Shown here: in pieces, positions 1 through 10,767 of the stretch
How positions within the stretch are numbered: position 1 is the first letter of the stretch
How the letters are laid out: the number at the start of each line of letters is the position of its first letter
Source: Bathymodiolus brooksi
Lineage: Eukaryota; Mollusca; Bivalvia; Mytilida; Modiolidae
Reading direction: 5' to 3'
DNA length: 64,000 nt
NCBI GenBank assembly: GCA_963680875.1
Contig: OY804588.1
Coordinates: forward strand, 63,185,397 to 63,249,396
Made by a program: the position numbers and the translations under genes
The notes under the pieces: model-generated
Database searches by the model: none
What the model was told of the DNA's origin: nothing
The model's input: the letters and a program-made list of their open reading frames with translations, nothing else

Positions 1-1164
1 GTTTTTGATTGAATGTATATTTTTGAACACAATTTTTGTTGTTGGTGTTTTCAGACTTATATTTTTTTATTACTTAGAGCAAAACAAAATATTTTTGTTT
101 ATACTAACTTGGACATAAATTGTTTTCTTAAAAATGATACCAGACCCCCTCCCCACCCATTTATAGAATGGTTAGTGCCTTATGTGATAGCAACCTCTCT
201 ATAATTCATTTGAAGGAAAGATGTTTTTGAATGCGAACATTAGACCTGGCCAATTGAAGCATGCAATAAATATTAGATGCACGCTACAATTTTTATATTT
301 TGAGAGCGGTATGAAATAATCGAAACAGGTCCGTGTTATTGCTTTCTTTTTCGTCAGCGTTTACTTAATATCAACATATTTTATTTGCGTGGGATATCTA
401 GAAGGAGCATTTTCAGGAACGATATCGGGTACTAACAATGATTCAAATATAAGGTTAAGCATACACAGAATATGAATGTAATGTGTCAAATTTATGGTAA
501 CACCTTCGAATTTTCTCCTTGCATATAGCAAGTACTCTTACAAAACATTATTCTATAAGAAAAAACAAGTTTGGTAGCATTTTACGCATAACAAATATTT
601 TTTCCTCATAACTTTGATTTATTTATTATTTAAAATTCCTTCAAGCAAATATTTTTAAGAATTAGTTGGATATGAAATGTAAATGATTTTTTGTATTATC
701 AATGGACGAAATGAAAACAAACCAATAGGTATAACTTTTATTGCCAGAAATAATAAAATCAATAAACATATACATGTGTATATCAATCAATATGATTATT
801 TTTTCACAAATCATAACAATATTATACAAAAATTTGTTGGCAACAGAGTCCGCTTATTCAGTGTTTCCTCATTTAAACATATGTATAAACATAAATTAAG
901 AGGAAGGAGGTGGGTTTTTTAAACTAGTCCTAGCAAAATTTTCAATATAAATACTAACAGCCAAATATTCCATGTAATAAAACTAACTTTAACAAAGAAA
1001 TTTACATATGAACTGCTGTGCCAAATCAAGTAGAAAATAGAAATTTCACTGTCTTGCTAATTATATAATTAAAAAAATTTAATCAACCCAATGTGAACTA
1101 TAATGTAATCAGTTTCCGAGATATATACTATAAACGATAATATATCTTTTCTACCTCCGTCATA

Positions 1165-1320
1165 GGAGATGTTACTTGTCGCAAGTCGTAAATCGTAACT
1201 CTTACGCTTAAGACTAGCTTAGTGAAACGCACGTATACGTGCACGTAAGGAAATCGTTAGAGTGATCTTAGACTTACTATTTACGATCACTTTTGTGAAA
1301 CGGTCGCCAGGAACGGATCG
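1165..1320. repeat. Palindrome-rich conserved block
   Basis: The block holds repeated TCGTAA/TTACGA words and a near-perfect palindrome CACGTATACGTG, flanked by GTGAAACG on both sides. It is repeated at 48712-48850 in copy C'. A looser relative with the same vocabulary (CGTTTCACTAAT, TTACGACTTACGA) lies at 47200-47350. It is probably an old inverted-repeat transposon. Open frames across it are not coding. Confidence 0.45.
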
Positions 1321-1658
1321 TAACACATGAAAAGATGAAATGATTCGTACACAGCAGATTATTTTGGTTCGTAAAGATAAATGGGTTCGTACACCACGTG
1401 TCTTTAAAACACGATGGACGGGTTCGGACGTGTTTGCACACCGCATTTCTGTAGAAACGGGGAATGAAACGAGATACAGCAATGTGTTGGTCTAAAAAAT
1501 AAAAAAAACGTGATGAAAGAAATATACAATATACATGAATGGTTAATAAATCTGGTATTGGTATAGGGTGATAAAACTGATAATATTCCATTCTTTTAAC
1601 GTATTAACATGTGTCGTTACTGTTGACTTATTATTATATAAAACAATGTCTTACATAC

Positions 1659-1734
1659 CATTTGGACAGGACAAGGCAGTGATCAAAACTGGAAACGCTA
1701 GTATCCAAGTGATCCACATTGTATGGGACTCCAT
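1659..1734 (-). CDS. Signal-peptide exon of fibrinogen-related gene 0 (rest off window)
   Basis: The first coding exon of a secreted fibrinogen-related protein starts at ATG (1734) and runs 25 codons plus one base into a GTATGT donor, so it ends in phase 1. The peptide is a typical signal sequence: short N-region, a core like ILAFPVLITALS, then Cys-Pro-Asn. It is nearly identical to the exon at 49187-49262, which leads into gene A. A TATA box sits about 45 bases upstream. The remaining exons of this copy must lie left of position 1. The start is chosen because it is the first ATG after the TATA box and gives a hydrophobic leader. The call rests on gene A, since no fibrinogen exon of this copy is visible. 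Confidence 0.7.
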
Positions 1735-1779
1735 TCCTAAGTTCAGAAGTAACCGTTCTTTGTTGGTGTCTACATATGA

Positions 1780-1788
1780 CTTTATATA
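1780..1788 (-). promoter_or_regulatory. TATA box of gene 0
   Basis: TATATAAAG on the minus strand, about 45 bases upstream of the signal-peptide ATG. The equivalent TATA in copy C' is at 49306-49315. Keeping the TATA and the leader exon together in both copies supports a real promoter with a very short 5' UTR. Confidence 0.55.
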
Positions 1789-1944
1789 CACCTGTTACAA
1801 TATCAAATTTCATTGATCATTGTCATAATTATGTTTTTGCATGTCTAAATAAAAAAAGTAAAATTGATCAAGAATTTGCCAATTGTTGCGAAATTAGTTT
1901 ATCTATTTTTTTTTTTATTTTTTTTTGTTACTATATTTGTTTTG

Positions 1945-2195
1945 TCCGTGGTCGTATGGTTGTTGGATTTCCACTACCTATGCAATCAGTGCTTATCACC
2001 TCTGAGTTGTGAGATCGAACCCCACTCATGGCGAGGTGTGCTTGATACAACATTGTGTGATAAAGTGTGTCAGTGGCTTGCGGCAGGTCGGTGGTTTTCT
2101 CTGGGTACTCCGGTTTCCTTCACCAATAAAATGGTCCGCCACGATATAACTGAAGCATTTTGTTGAGTATGTCGTTAAACCTCATAGCCCTAACC
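1945..2195 (+). mobile_element. SINE, family 1 (tRNA-derived head, shared tail)
   Basis: The head has pol III A-box-like (GGTCGTATGGTTGTTGG) and B-box-like (GAGATCGAACCCC) motifs. It is followed by the family body (CAGGTCGGTGGTTTTCTC, ACCAATAAAA) and the tail CGATATAACTGAA ending GTCGTTAAAC. The copy is shared with C' (49504-49706), so it was inserted before the duplication. Confidence 0.8.
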
Positions 2196-2329
2196 CTTTT
2201 TGCTATTATTGATATAGATGTCTAGACTCGCTCTCCTCTTATTAAATTATTGCGTAATCAAAATAAAATATTAATACTAAGTTATTTGTCCTTATCTCAT
2301 AGAAATTAGTGTCTATGATTCAATTGCTA

Positions 2330-2425
2330 CTTTCAAATATTTTGGCCTTGAGCGTACCTGATGAAGATTATTTCAGAAACGCGTCGTACGCACTAAATTT
2401 GATATTTACGTTTTTATTACTCACA
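2330..2425 (+). repeat. Dispersed retroelement fragment
   Basis: GCGTACCTGATGAAGATT followed by ACTAAATTTGATAT and ACGTTTTTATTAC. The same block occurs at 49786-49858 (copy C') and inverted at 14072-14165, where a reading frame is better kept. It is probably the 3' part of a retroelement; its family is unknown. Confidence 0.4.
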
Positions 2426-2980
2426 ATTGAATATTATTACTGCAATAAAAATAATCTAAGGCAGTAAAAATATCCAATAAAGCTGATAAAAATAGTTTAT
2501 CTTAGTAAAATTAAAATTTTAATTTAATAAATTTATATTTTTTTTTGTGAAATGAAATTAGTTTAACAAAATAAAATTATATATTAATGAAGTAAATTTT
2601 TTTTTGGAAAGTAACATTTTTGTTTCATTAAGGTGAGGTATATTACTTCAACAACCTCTCACATTCCATCCACTAAACCTCTAAAGTATATTCCAATTTC
2701 TATCTTCGTGTCTGAAATTAGAAGATTATATAGCACATAGTAATGAACAAGTCGGTTCTCTTCACTGTAAATATATTGAACCAAAAGTTGTCGTTATTTA
2801 AATCTAATTAATATATTTCTCCGACGTGACACTATTGTTCGGACCGTGGATTATCCTCAAGAATCTACAATTTATTCGTTTGTTTTTGCCTAAATGAACA
2901 TTAACCTTTTACAATTTTAAGCTTAATAACGTATTTTAAAAATGTTGGTAACTGCTTGACCTGTTCAAATCTGCTTTAAG

Positions 2981-3547
2981 TTTCAATTATGTAAACAAAG
3001 CGAGATAACTCTAAAGTTTTTAGCTGTCTTTGTAATATATATATATATTATTCACTCGTGTTTTCAAATGGCACCATAGTTCTCTGCATGCATGTTTTAT
3101 ATTTTATCTTTTCCAAATACAGTTATCTCTCTTTCATTGCCTCCCAAATGCAAACTATAATATATAATATATAATTTTATTTGTTAATTTATTATGTCAT
3201 TCTTTCATGTACTATCTCATAATCTTTGTCAACCTTAATGTTCAATTATTGAGCTTTCTTTCATAAAGTATTTCGTATTTCGTATATACAAATATAATCA
3301 ATATATACAACAAAAGTTAATTTTCGGTACAATATCCGTATTCACCAATATTATGCAATAATGTTAGCTTAACCTTGATTGTGTTAATATTGTTGGTTCC
3401 AATCTAATTGTTTTTATATCTGATAATAATTAATATTAATCTTAATTTAAGGAAATTTGACGTATCACATTAATTCTGTATTGGATTTTTCAAGCAAAGA
3501 CGGCTAAAATGTTTTAGAGTTATCTCGCTTTGTTTACATTTTTGAAA
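2981..3547. mobile_element. Inverted-repeat DNA element (MITE-like), copy C
   Basis: Ends are inverted repeats of about 50 bp built around GTAAACAAAGCGAGATAACT and its complement. The partner in C' is 50418-50742. The C copy is about 240 bp longer internally. No coding capacity is seen. Confidence 0.7.
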
Positions 3548-3767
3548 CTGACAGTAGAAATCCCGTCAATTTTATGTTCTTGTCATTCATAATTGTATTT
3601 GTTTAGGTATAACAGGATTATTTTATTTATTTGTATTTTTATGAAATACTTATCAAAGAGCTCTTTATAAATTTTTCATGGTATAATATGGGGATGCATA
3701 TTCTGTATACTATTGTAAGGTATATGTGGGAAAAAAAAAAACGTTTTAACTTTCATTTTTCTTATTT

Positions 3768-3864
3768 TATATCGCCATGATATAACTGAAAAATTGCCCT
3801 TTTAGCGTTAAACAAGAATCACTCACTCACTCACTCACTCACTCACTCACTCACCCACTCACTC
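3768..3864 (+). mobile_element. SINE tail with (CACT)n
   Basis: CGCCATGATATAACTGAAAA, then GCGTTAAACAAGAATCACT running into about ten CACT repeats. This is the common 3' tail of the SINEs here, without a head. Confidence 0.6.
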
Positions 3865-3884
3865 TTATTTCATAAATTGATAGT

Positions 3885-3965
3885 TTCCGGTTGCATCCAC
3901 CAATAACACTGACAGTCACGATATAACTGAAATATTGTTGAAAGTGGCATTAAACACCATAACCC
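3885..3965 (+). mobile_element. SINE family 1, 3' end only
   Basis: Partial copy with CACCAATAACACTGACAG, CGATATAACTGAAATATTG and GTGGCATTAAACACCATAA. The partner in C' is 50945-51024. Confidence 0.65.
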
Positions 3966-4345
3966 TAACCATAATCATATATTGATAGTCTTAAAATAAA
4001 ATGTAGCCAACAATAAAAATAAAAAGGTGTTTTGATTGGCCATTCAAAGAGAATCAGTTGTGTGAACTCATGTATGACAATGTCTCCCTCTCCTATATAC
4101 GACCATAGCACACTGAAAACACCGGAAAATAACAGTATATAAGGCCGCATATCAGAGTATGAAAGGGTTGGCAATTGGCATATAACAGTATATAGCATGG
4201 ACATATTAGAGTATAAATGACTGACATTTAAGAATATGTAAGACCGACATATAAGAGTATGTAGGACCGGCATATAAGAATATATATGACCACATATAAC
4301 AGGATATAAGGCCGTTATGTATAGGGCCGGCATACAAGAATACAT
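3966..4345. repeat. Degenerate minisatellite, 22-24-bp unit
   Basis: Repeats of a CATATAAGAGTATGTAGGACCG-like unit. They are degenerate on the left and clearest at 4190-4340. The same array ends copy C' (51025-51310), where it is more regular. The open frame on the minus strand is a by-product of the repeat. Confidence 0.7.
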
Positions 4346-4865
4346 GTAATTATGCATATTATGAGAGACAAAATCATATTAAAATTTTCTGCTGAGAAAC
4401 TTGGGCTGAAATGATCTTTGGTTAGCCTACTTTTAGGATTATGTGTGACACTCCCACTGTCCATCCTTCATCCAAGATGGCAGGCAGTACTATTAGTATT
4501 ACCACTTCAGAATATATTGTTGTCGATAATGAAAGGTTTAAAAAATGAGTTGGACTTCATACTTGATATTCATATTTAGCTAAAGTTTGAAAAATAGTAT
4601 AACAGTGTAAGAACATTACTTACTTCAAGAACTAGTTTAATGAGATTGTCTTCACATTAGAAGTGGAAAAGTAGTGGAAAATGCCCAGTGTTTACGTTTA
4701 AGTTTTGACACAAATTGTAGATACCTTTTCCCCAGAATTCAAAGAACGTTTAGTGTTATGTGCCATTATAACTATTTATCAACAGTCCTCGAAATTAAAA
4801 TTTGAATTTAATGGTCCGAATCAAATTCTTGAATTTATTTATATATGCAGTCATAGCTGCACATG
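4346..4865. other. Intergenic, nothing recognised
   Basis: A/T-rich single-copy sequence. I see no exon with splice sites, no tRNA and no clear repeat. Confidence 0.5.
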
Positions 4866-5006
4866 CAGTCACCTGTATTAAAAGGTCACATTTTTCTTGT
4901 CCTGTCATAGAAAATTTCATATAAATTGAACCTCTTTTAAGCGGTCACCTGTCTTAAAAGGCCACTTTTTCTTTGTCCCAAAGGTCACCTCTTAATACAG
5001 GTTTGA

Positions 5007-5009
<3 letters not shown>
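4866..5009. mobile_element. Tc1/mariner-type MITE, about 144 bp
   Basis: Inverted ends CAGTCACCTGTATTA on the left and TAATACAGGTTTGACTG on the right, with matching GGTCACC/GGTGACC words inside. A TA follows the right end; the left flank is TG, possibly a decayed TA. CAGT termini and TA targets are typical of non-autonomous mariner relatives. Confidence 0.7.

Positions 5010-5043
<34 letters not shown>
5010..5043. repeat. (TA)n microsatellite
   Basis: About 17 TA dinucleotides adjoining the right end of the preceding MITE. It may have grown from the TA target. Confidence 0.9.
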
Positions 5044-5045
<2 letters not shown>

Positions 5046-5199
5046 TAAACACTGAAAAATGTACTGGTCCGAACAAAGTTTTACTGGTCTTGGGCCAGAA
5101 GACCGGTGTTATAATGAGGACTGTATCATTTATTATTTTATGTAACAAAATCCTCATTTCTTGATTTTATTGGAAGATTTGTATTTGTTTTGTCTACAG

Positions 5200-5310
5200 G
5201 AAGCTGTATCCAAATTTACACTTGCCTTACAATATAATTATAAGATGGGAAGTTATTATGTATCTAGAGCTAGAGCCAAATATATGTTATGCAGTCATGT
5301 TAAGGCAGGC
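5200..5310 (+). pseudogene. Decayed exon of a tetratricopeptide-repeat protein gene (TTC16-like, tentative)
   Basis: A good acceptor (TTTTGTCTACAG) opens a frame reading EAVSKFTLALQ, then GSYYVSRARAKYML. The spacing of A, F, A and then YY..RA..Y fits the end of one tetratricopeptide (TPR) repeat and the start of the next. TPR proteins are helical scaffolds for protein-protein contact. No clean donor follows, and the frame runs into low-complexity sequence. Other exon-like blocks on the same strand at 16946-17149, 18920-19109 and 20774-21092 carry frameshifts or stops, so I read these together as remains of one gene. The TTC16 comparison is from memory and unverified. Confidence 0.45.
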
Positions 5311-6250
5311 CTTTTTTTTTGCAACATAAATTGTGACAATTTAATGACAATGTCATATTTTAATGACGCGGTGGTATTTTGTTTTTACAGCGTCGGTGTA
5401 CAATTTTGCTAAAAATATACCCTGTCGTATTGAATTTTTAATAATTACATGATCATTTTGATGAAATAGTATCTACGAAGTAATGTCCTTAATAAATTCA
5501 TAGAAACAAACATTATAATTCGCAAACTATTTAGATTTTTCTACACACGTCAATCTGAATAAAGCGGCCGGGACTTATGCTAATTCTCCTGAAGTCGCAG
5601 TCAATAAGTGCTTGAATTTGAAAGGACCTGTCCAGTTGTTTACAGCTTGGAAGCTAATAAGTAAGTAAGTATGTAAAACTTTATTTCAATTCGGCATGTA
5701 ATATAAACAAAAAACATAAGCTCTCAAGAGCTTTCTACCGAATACAAATACATCAACATTAAAACAATACAATCGGCATGCAATTACAAAATTAAAACAT
5801 ATCATGCAGGCAAAAAGCAGAAAGGGGGCTGTAAAAGAAACCCGAACAGAGGTCCATGTGGCAAGTGCCTCGCTGTCACCCTGTTCAGGATTACCATACA
5901 GTCATTCCATTTCAACATAAACGCAGTACAAAACAAGTCAAGCATGGGACTAAAAACAAGCAAAAAGCAACTAAAATATAGAAACTTAAACATTTAATAA
6001 TTTCCATAGACATTATTTCAAACCATTTAAAGAATAAAAATTTGAACATCTTAAAAAATTTTAAATTTTCATAAAAATTTAGAAAGAAAGACATAGCATT
6101 ACTAATAATTAAGAGATCTAAAATATTTATAAAAAAAAAAAAAACATTGATCGTGAATCGGAAGCAAATTCTTTCGAAACAAGTACTAATTCAAACAAAG
6201 ACTGTCAGTAGAAACACTTAAATTGAGCCAAGAAAAATAAATTAGGCTTT

Positions 6251-6859
6251 TTATTTGCAAGCAGAGAGGCGGCAATCAGAACCAGTCCAGGACTGAACAT
6301 GGCTCCTAACATGAGCGAAACTATTTTCAGTCCTGAAGTGGTCTGGTAAGCTATTCCACAGAGAAGCTGCTGCAAAACGGAATGATCTCTTACCGTATGT
6401 TGTAGTCCTTACCTGTGGTACATCCAAGATATTTCTGTATCTAAAGTAATATTTTGAATTTTTAGTATGGAGTAAATTTTGTAAACATACAGGAGCCAAA
6501 TTGTGTAAAATTTTGTAAGTCTCAAGTGCCATTGTCCTGATACGTCTCACTTGTAGGGTGGGAACCTTTGCATTTTCAAGCAAAGTTTCCGAGGAGGATG
6601 AATAATCATCATATACAAATCGTAGAGCTCGCACTTGAATTTTTTCAAGTTTTTTGGAGTTTTTTTCAGTACAAAAATGACATGTCAAAGGGCAAAAATT
6701 AAAATTACTTAATATAAAAGTATGAAAAATGGTAAGTTTATTGAGGTTTGTAAGATATGAACCAAGTCTTTTAAGAACATTTAACTGCTGATATTCCATT
6801 CTACATAAGTTACTAATATGTTGATCAAATTTTAACTGATAATCTATATCGATTCCCAA
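6251..6859 (-). pseudogene. LINE C-terminal domain (after RT thumb)
   Basis: A 202-residue frame continues a LINE polyprotein. Landmarks are GIDIDYQLKFDQHI, which normally follows the RT core, then KLEKIQVRALRFVYDDY, TYKILHNLAP and ASLWNSLPDHFR near the end. These segments are typical of the region behind the RT in CR1-like LINEs. A frame break separates it from the RT block to the right. The stop at 6251 is a plausible natural end of the ORF. Confidence 0.85.
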
Positions 6860-6864
6860 TAGTT

Positions 6865-7774
6865 TTACAGTTTCTTCACATGACAGTATATTATTTTGAA
6901 TTTAAATAGATGGATTTTTGCAAAGGTTTTATTCCCTACTGCCAAGACCTGAAACTTATCAGGATTTGCTTGCATCTTGTTATCTTTAAACCAATCAATC
7001 AGCACTTGAGACTCAGTTTCTAAAGTAGAAATGAGAATATCATAGTCAGGGCTGCTGAATGACAAAGTATTGTCATCAGCATAATTATACAATGAACTAT
7101 GTTTAATGAAATACAAAATATCATTTATAAAGACATTAAATAATAGGGGACAAGTATGGAGCCTTGAGGAACACCTTTCCGGATGTCAGCCCAGTCACTC
7201 AGAACACTGTTTACTTTAATTTGTTGTTTCCTGTTAGAAAGATAAGATTTTAATAAAGATACAGATTGTGAAGAAACACCATAAGCTGATAATTGATCTA
7301 ATAAAATATTATGGGGTAAGCAATCAAAAGCTTTGGAGAGATCCATAAGAACTGCTGAGACATAACAGTTGTTATCTAGGGCTTCTCTCCAGTCTTCCAG
7401 TAATCTGAGTAACGTAGTCTGACATCCATGACCTCGTCGAAATGCACACAAGTAAGGACTGAAAATGGAATCAAAAAATCATTTAACTGTGTTTCAATTA
7501 CTTTTTCAAATAATTTAGAAAAAATAGGAAGGATACTAACTGGTCTGTAATTAGATATTACTAAAGAGTCATTTTTCTTAAATAATGGGGTAACCTGACC
7601 TTTTTTTAGTCTGTCTGGAAATACACCTGTGTCAACAGTAATATGTATCAGTGTTGACAGCTGAGGTGCTATTACAGACTTACTCGCCTTTACTATTTTA
7701 GCAGGTATACCATCTGCCCCTGTTGCTTTTTTTACATTTTCCTGATGTAACCTTCTGAAACCCGAATTTTCCAT
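6865..7774 (-). pseudogene. LINE reverse transcriptase, frameshifted
   Basis: Three overlapping frames together give an RT domain. The first carries ATGADGIPAKIVK and NYRPVSILPIFSKLFEKVI. The second carries FRRGHGCQTTLLRL, the LMDLSKAFDCLPHN motif with the first catalytic Asp, and GVPQGSIL. The third carries the YADDNTL motif with the catalytic YADD. Breaks lie near 7376-7451 (frame change) and at about 7117-7125. The enzyme would copy element RNA at a nicked target. Catalytic residues remain, but the breaks make this copy unable to give one protein. Confidence 0.9.
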
Positions 7775-9290
7775 TCAATTCTATACTATTATTCTCATGT
7801 AAAGCAGTTATACTCGGATGATTTGAGGGGTCATACACTACATTTTCACCTATCTTCTCAGCTACAGTAGCAAACAAGTTATTAAAGAGATTTAAAACTT
7901 CATTTGAGTTATTAATAATTTTATTATCTTCACACAATATAATTTTTTGATCACCAGACTTGCATTTCTTTGAAAAGAAAGGTTTGACTGTATTCCAAAA
8001 GTCTGTAGTTTTTGTACCTCCAGAGCAGCGTTCTACAAAATAAGTTTTAATGGATTTTCTTTTCAATTTATTAACAAAATTTCTTTGCTGCCTGAATTTT
8101 TCCCAAGTCTGATTATTGCGATTTTTTGTATACTGAGAATACAGCATGTGTTTTCTGTATATGGCCTTCCTCAACTCACCGTTCATACATGGAAGTGGTT
8201 TTCGTCTAGGGTACCGTGATTTCAATGGTGCATGCTTATTCAATACATTTATAAATTCATTTTCATATTTCTGGTAGATTTCATTTACCTGTTCCGCAGA
8301 TGTAACACTATCCAAATTTTCCATCTTAATCTGATCTATATCATTATTAAATTTATCAATGTCAAAAGTTCTATAACTCCTGTATATAATTTTACTTCTC
8401 TGTTGAGCAGGCAAGTGACCCTTTATAGTTGTAGATATAAGATTATGACAATCACTTACACCAGTTGGTAGATTTAAAGTATTAAAGCATGATGACTTTG
8501 TGTTTGTCAATACGACATCAACTAATGATGGAACACAGTCATTTTTAAAACAGGTTGGTTCTTTAACCAATTGATCTAAATCAAAAATATCACAGATATC
8601 ATTTAAGGGTTGACATTTGTTTTCATTTAATATGTCGAAATTTATGTCACCAAAAGCTATATAATTTTCATATTTAACAATAATTTTATCAATATTTTTT
8701 GAAAATTTTTCTGAAAAATCGGCATCATTTACTGAAGGTGGTTTATAAATACCCATTATTAACCATTTTGTATTATTTATATGTATTTCACAAGAAATAT
8801 GTTCTAATGTGTCACATTCAAAGTTCACTTTTCTACTAGATGGAACGTCCGATGATATGATGCATAAGATGCCGCCACCATTTGAATTTCTATCACGACG
8901 ATGCAATTTGTACTCATCGACTGAGAACAGATTTTCATTGAATGTTGCATCAAGTTTTGTCTCTGCTATAGACAATAGATCTACTATTCTATCAGTTAAT
9001 AATTCCCTGATCTCATCAAACTTATACCTTATGCTGTTTACGTTTAAATATGCTGTTATAAAGTTTCTTGGGTGTAACTTCCTCGCATCTTTTAGCTCTT
9101 TAAAACGTGTACAGTTGTTTTTGTTTACACCGGAAGTTTCCACGGATGACGAGGGGACATAATCATGGTTGGGTGTGTTTGACTCCTCACTCAAATCAAG
9201 ATCAAAGAATGAGTCTGTGAAATTTTGAAGTGTGCAGGGATTACAATACCAACTGTCTGATGATGTTGACAGTTTATTGTATTCTGACAC
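7698..9290 (-). pseudogene. LINE APE-type endonuclease (530-residue frame)
   Basis: The frame opens within what looks like the last part of a PHD-type zinc finger (YNKLSTSSDSWYCNPC). An endonuclease/exonuclease/phosphatase fold follows: LNVNSIRYKFDEI, the catalytic-region AETKLD, GIYKPPS, AFGDINFD and GVSDCHNL, with the conserved Asp-His near the end. This enzyme nicks target DNA to prime reverse transcription. A linker follows before the RT, which is entered only after a frameshift near 7774. The first ATG may not be the real start, because the N-terminal part continues in another frame at 9308-9652. Confidence 0.88.
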
Positions 9291-9307
9291 ATGTAGGTCG
9301 ATTCATT

Positions 9308-9652
9308 TTATGTGGAACAATTGTATGCAATCTTCACACATCTCCACTCAGTAACAGAATTAGACACTCGTATAGAGATTGTATCTTGGTTATCTTTATA
9401 CTTTTTTCGACATTTTTTTACATTTTTAACATGGCCGCCATTGTTGTTATGTAGATCGTATCGGGGGTTCAATGAATCGATAGCAATGTCATTCAAATAT
9501 ACATATTTCTTCGTTTCTGCTATTAAATTTCCACAACTAATTTGATGTTTGTACTCATTGTGTTGTTCTAAGACAATGTCCTTTGGTGTAAGACGTATTA
9601 TAAAAGTTAAAACTAAGAGTGTGAAAACACTCCCGACTACCCCTGGCGCCAT
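9308..9652 (-). pseudogene. LINE N-terminal segment, possible membrane-anchor-like start
   Basis: A 114-residue frame begins MAPGVVGSVF with a hydrophobic stretch (VFTLLVLTFI), then a charged region with a Lys/Arg-rich part (KNVKKCRKKYKD). It ends just before the endonuclease frame, on the same strand. I place it as the start of the LINE polyprotein, separated by a break or deletion in the zinc-finger region. It might instead be unrelated sequence at the LINE 5' end. Confidence 0.5.
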
Positions 9653-9660
9653 CAGACGAC

Positions 9661-10182
9661 GAAAAGAATAAAGAAATTGACTAGTATATTCATATGATAT
9701 TTGTTATAGATATTCAGTCGACATACCTGAAGTTATATTAAGGATTGCTGTGTAATGTAAGTGGTATTTTGAACGAAATATGTAGTTTAATTGTGATTTT
9801 GATGTTGACAGCGTGCTCGACCGAACGCCGCATGCCGCATGGCTTAAACAAATTGTGTTGGAATGTGGAAGGCATGTTCGCATTGAGGCGTACATTGAGT
9901 GAAAATATATGACACGTCTCATATTTCTATATTTGATCACAAGATGCTGTCAAATATCGTTGACAATAAGTAATTTTATCTTCAAATGAGGAAAATGGCC
10001 TATTTTTGATGTTGTATTCGAACGACGCACATGGTTGGATTTTTTTACTCCGCGATGAAAAACCGGTAGACCGAATTATTCTGTCAATAAGAAAGCCCTT
10101 CCTAGAAAGCTACACAATGAAATTTAGATAAACAAAAAGTCAGATAAGTAAAAGATAAATATACATTCATCTGTCAAAATTA
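9661..10182. other. LINE 5' flank / unassigned
   Basis: May contain LINE 5' UTR. No exon or repeat boundary is clear. Confidence 0.35.
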
Positions 10183-10631
10183 TTCGGAAATGTAAAAAAA
10201 ATCCCTATATAATCAACCAAAACCATATTTTTTTCAAAAACTTATTGTGAAGTTATTTCTGGATAAATTTTAACATATTTTACACCAAAACATTCGGAAT
10301 TGTCTATATTTGGTTTGTTTATTTGCTCATTATGTTTATATGAGTGGTTTTTATTTGTACATAATTTTCCATGATTTTCAATTTTTAGGATTTATTTTTA
10401 GTTGGAATATATAGGAAAATCAAAGTCAATTTTTATTTGTTGTGTTTAAATTATGTACAAATAAAAATCACTCATAACAACATAATGAGTAAATAAACAA
10501 TCAAAATATTGACAATTCCGAATGTTTTGGTGTAACATTTGTTAAAATCTATCCAGAAATGACTTCAAAATATTTTTTTGAAAAAATATGGTTTTGGTTG
10601 ATTATATATAGGGAATTTTTACATTTCCGAA
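10183..10631. mobile_element. Fold-back MITE with TA target, about 449 bp
   Basis: The element is nearly all inverted repeat: 10183-10372 pairs with about 10440-10631. Ends are TTCGGAAATGTAAAAA and its complement, flanked by TA on both sides (10181-10182 and 10632-10633). Folded, it would form a hairpin of about 190 bp. No coding capacity. Confidence 0.85.
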
Positions 10632-10767
10632 TACTTTTGAAACCAGAATCGCACATATTTTTTTATTTGGCCTTATTAATAAAATACTGTTAATGTAGAA
10701 TATATGCATCTTTTCTATAGAATAAACAGGTTTCTCCGAAAATTATTTTCAATAAAAAACATTTTTT

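Larger units (their letters stand above)
100..4330. repeat. Segmental duplication, copy C (5' flank of an off-window FReD gene)
   Basis: This stretch aligns collinearly with about 47570-51310 (copy C'). Shared landmarks, in order, are the CAACCTCTCTATAATTCATT block, the 1165-1320 palindrome-rich block, the signal-peptide exon, a SINE, an inverted-repeat element and a terminal 22-24-bp minisatellite. C' forms the 5' end of gene A, so C should be the 5' end of another gene copy lying left of the window. C carries about 250 bp (3035-3290) that C' lacks. Similarity was judged by eye and looks like about 90 % over most of the length. Confidence 0.9.
5662..9660 (-). mobile_element. Broken non-LTR retrotransposon (LINE; CR1/Nimb/Jockey-type)
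   Basis: Reading from the right, the element has an N-terminal segment (9308-9652), the end of a PHD-like zinc finger, an APE-type endonuclease, a reverse transcriptase, a C-terminal domain, a 3' UTR and a tail of TTAC repeats ending near 5662. Order and motifs are those of a one- or two-ORF LINE. At least four frame breaks separate the blocks, so this copy is dead. It lies inside the region holding the decayed TPR-type exons. Shorter 3' UTR relatives lie in the A and B fibrinogen gene introns (29256-29650 and 61458-61805). The superfamily is judged from motif style only. Confidence 0.85.

Noticed and set aside
1219..1591. Minus-strand open frames of 87 and 104 residues
   Set aside because: They cross the palindrome-rich block, overlap each other, lack recognisable motifs and are not kept at full length in C'.
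3955..3972. Telomere-like CCCTAACC
   Set aside because: A single short occurrence at a SINE 3' end (ACCATAACCCTAACC), seen after several SINE copies. Not an array.
9230..9454. Plus-strand frames over the LINE 5' part
   Set aside because: They are shadows of the minus-strand LINE reading frames.
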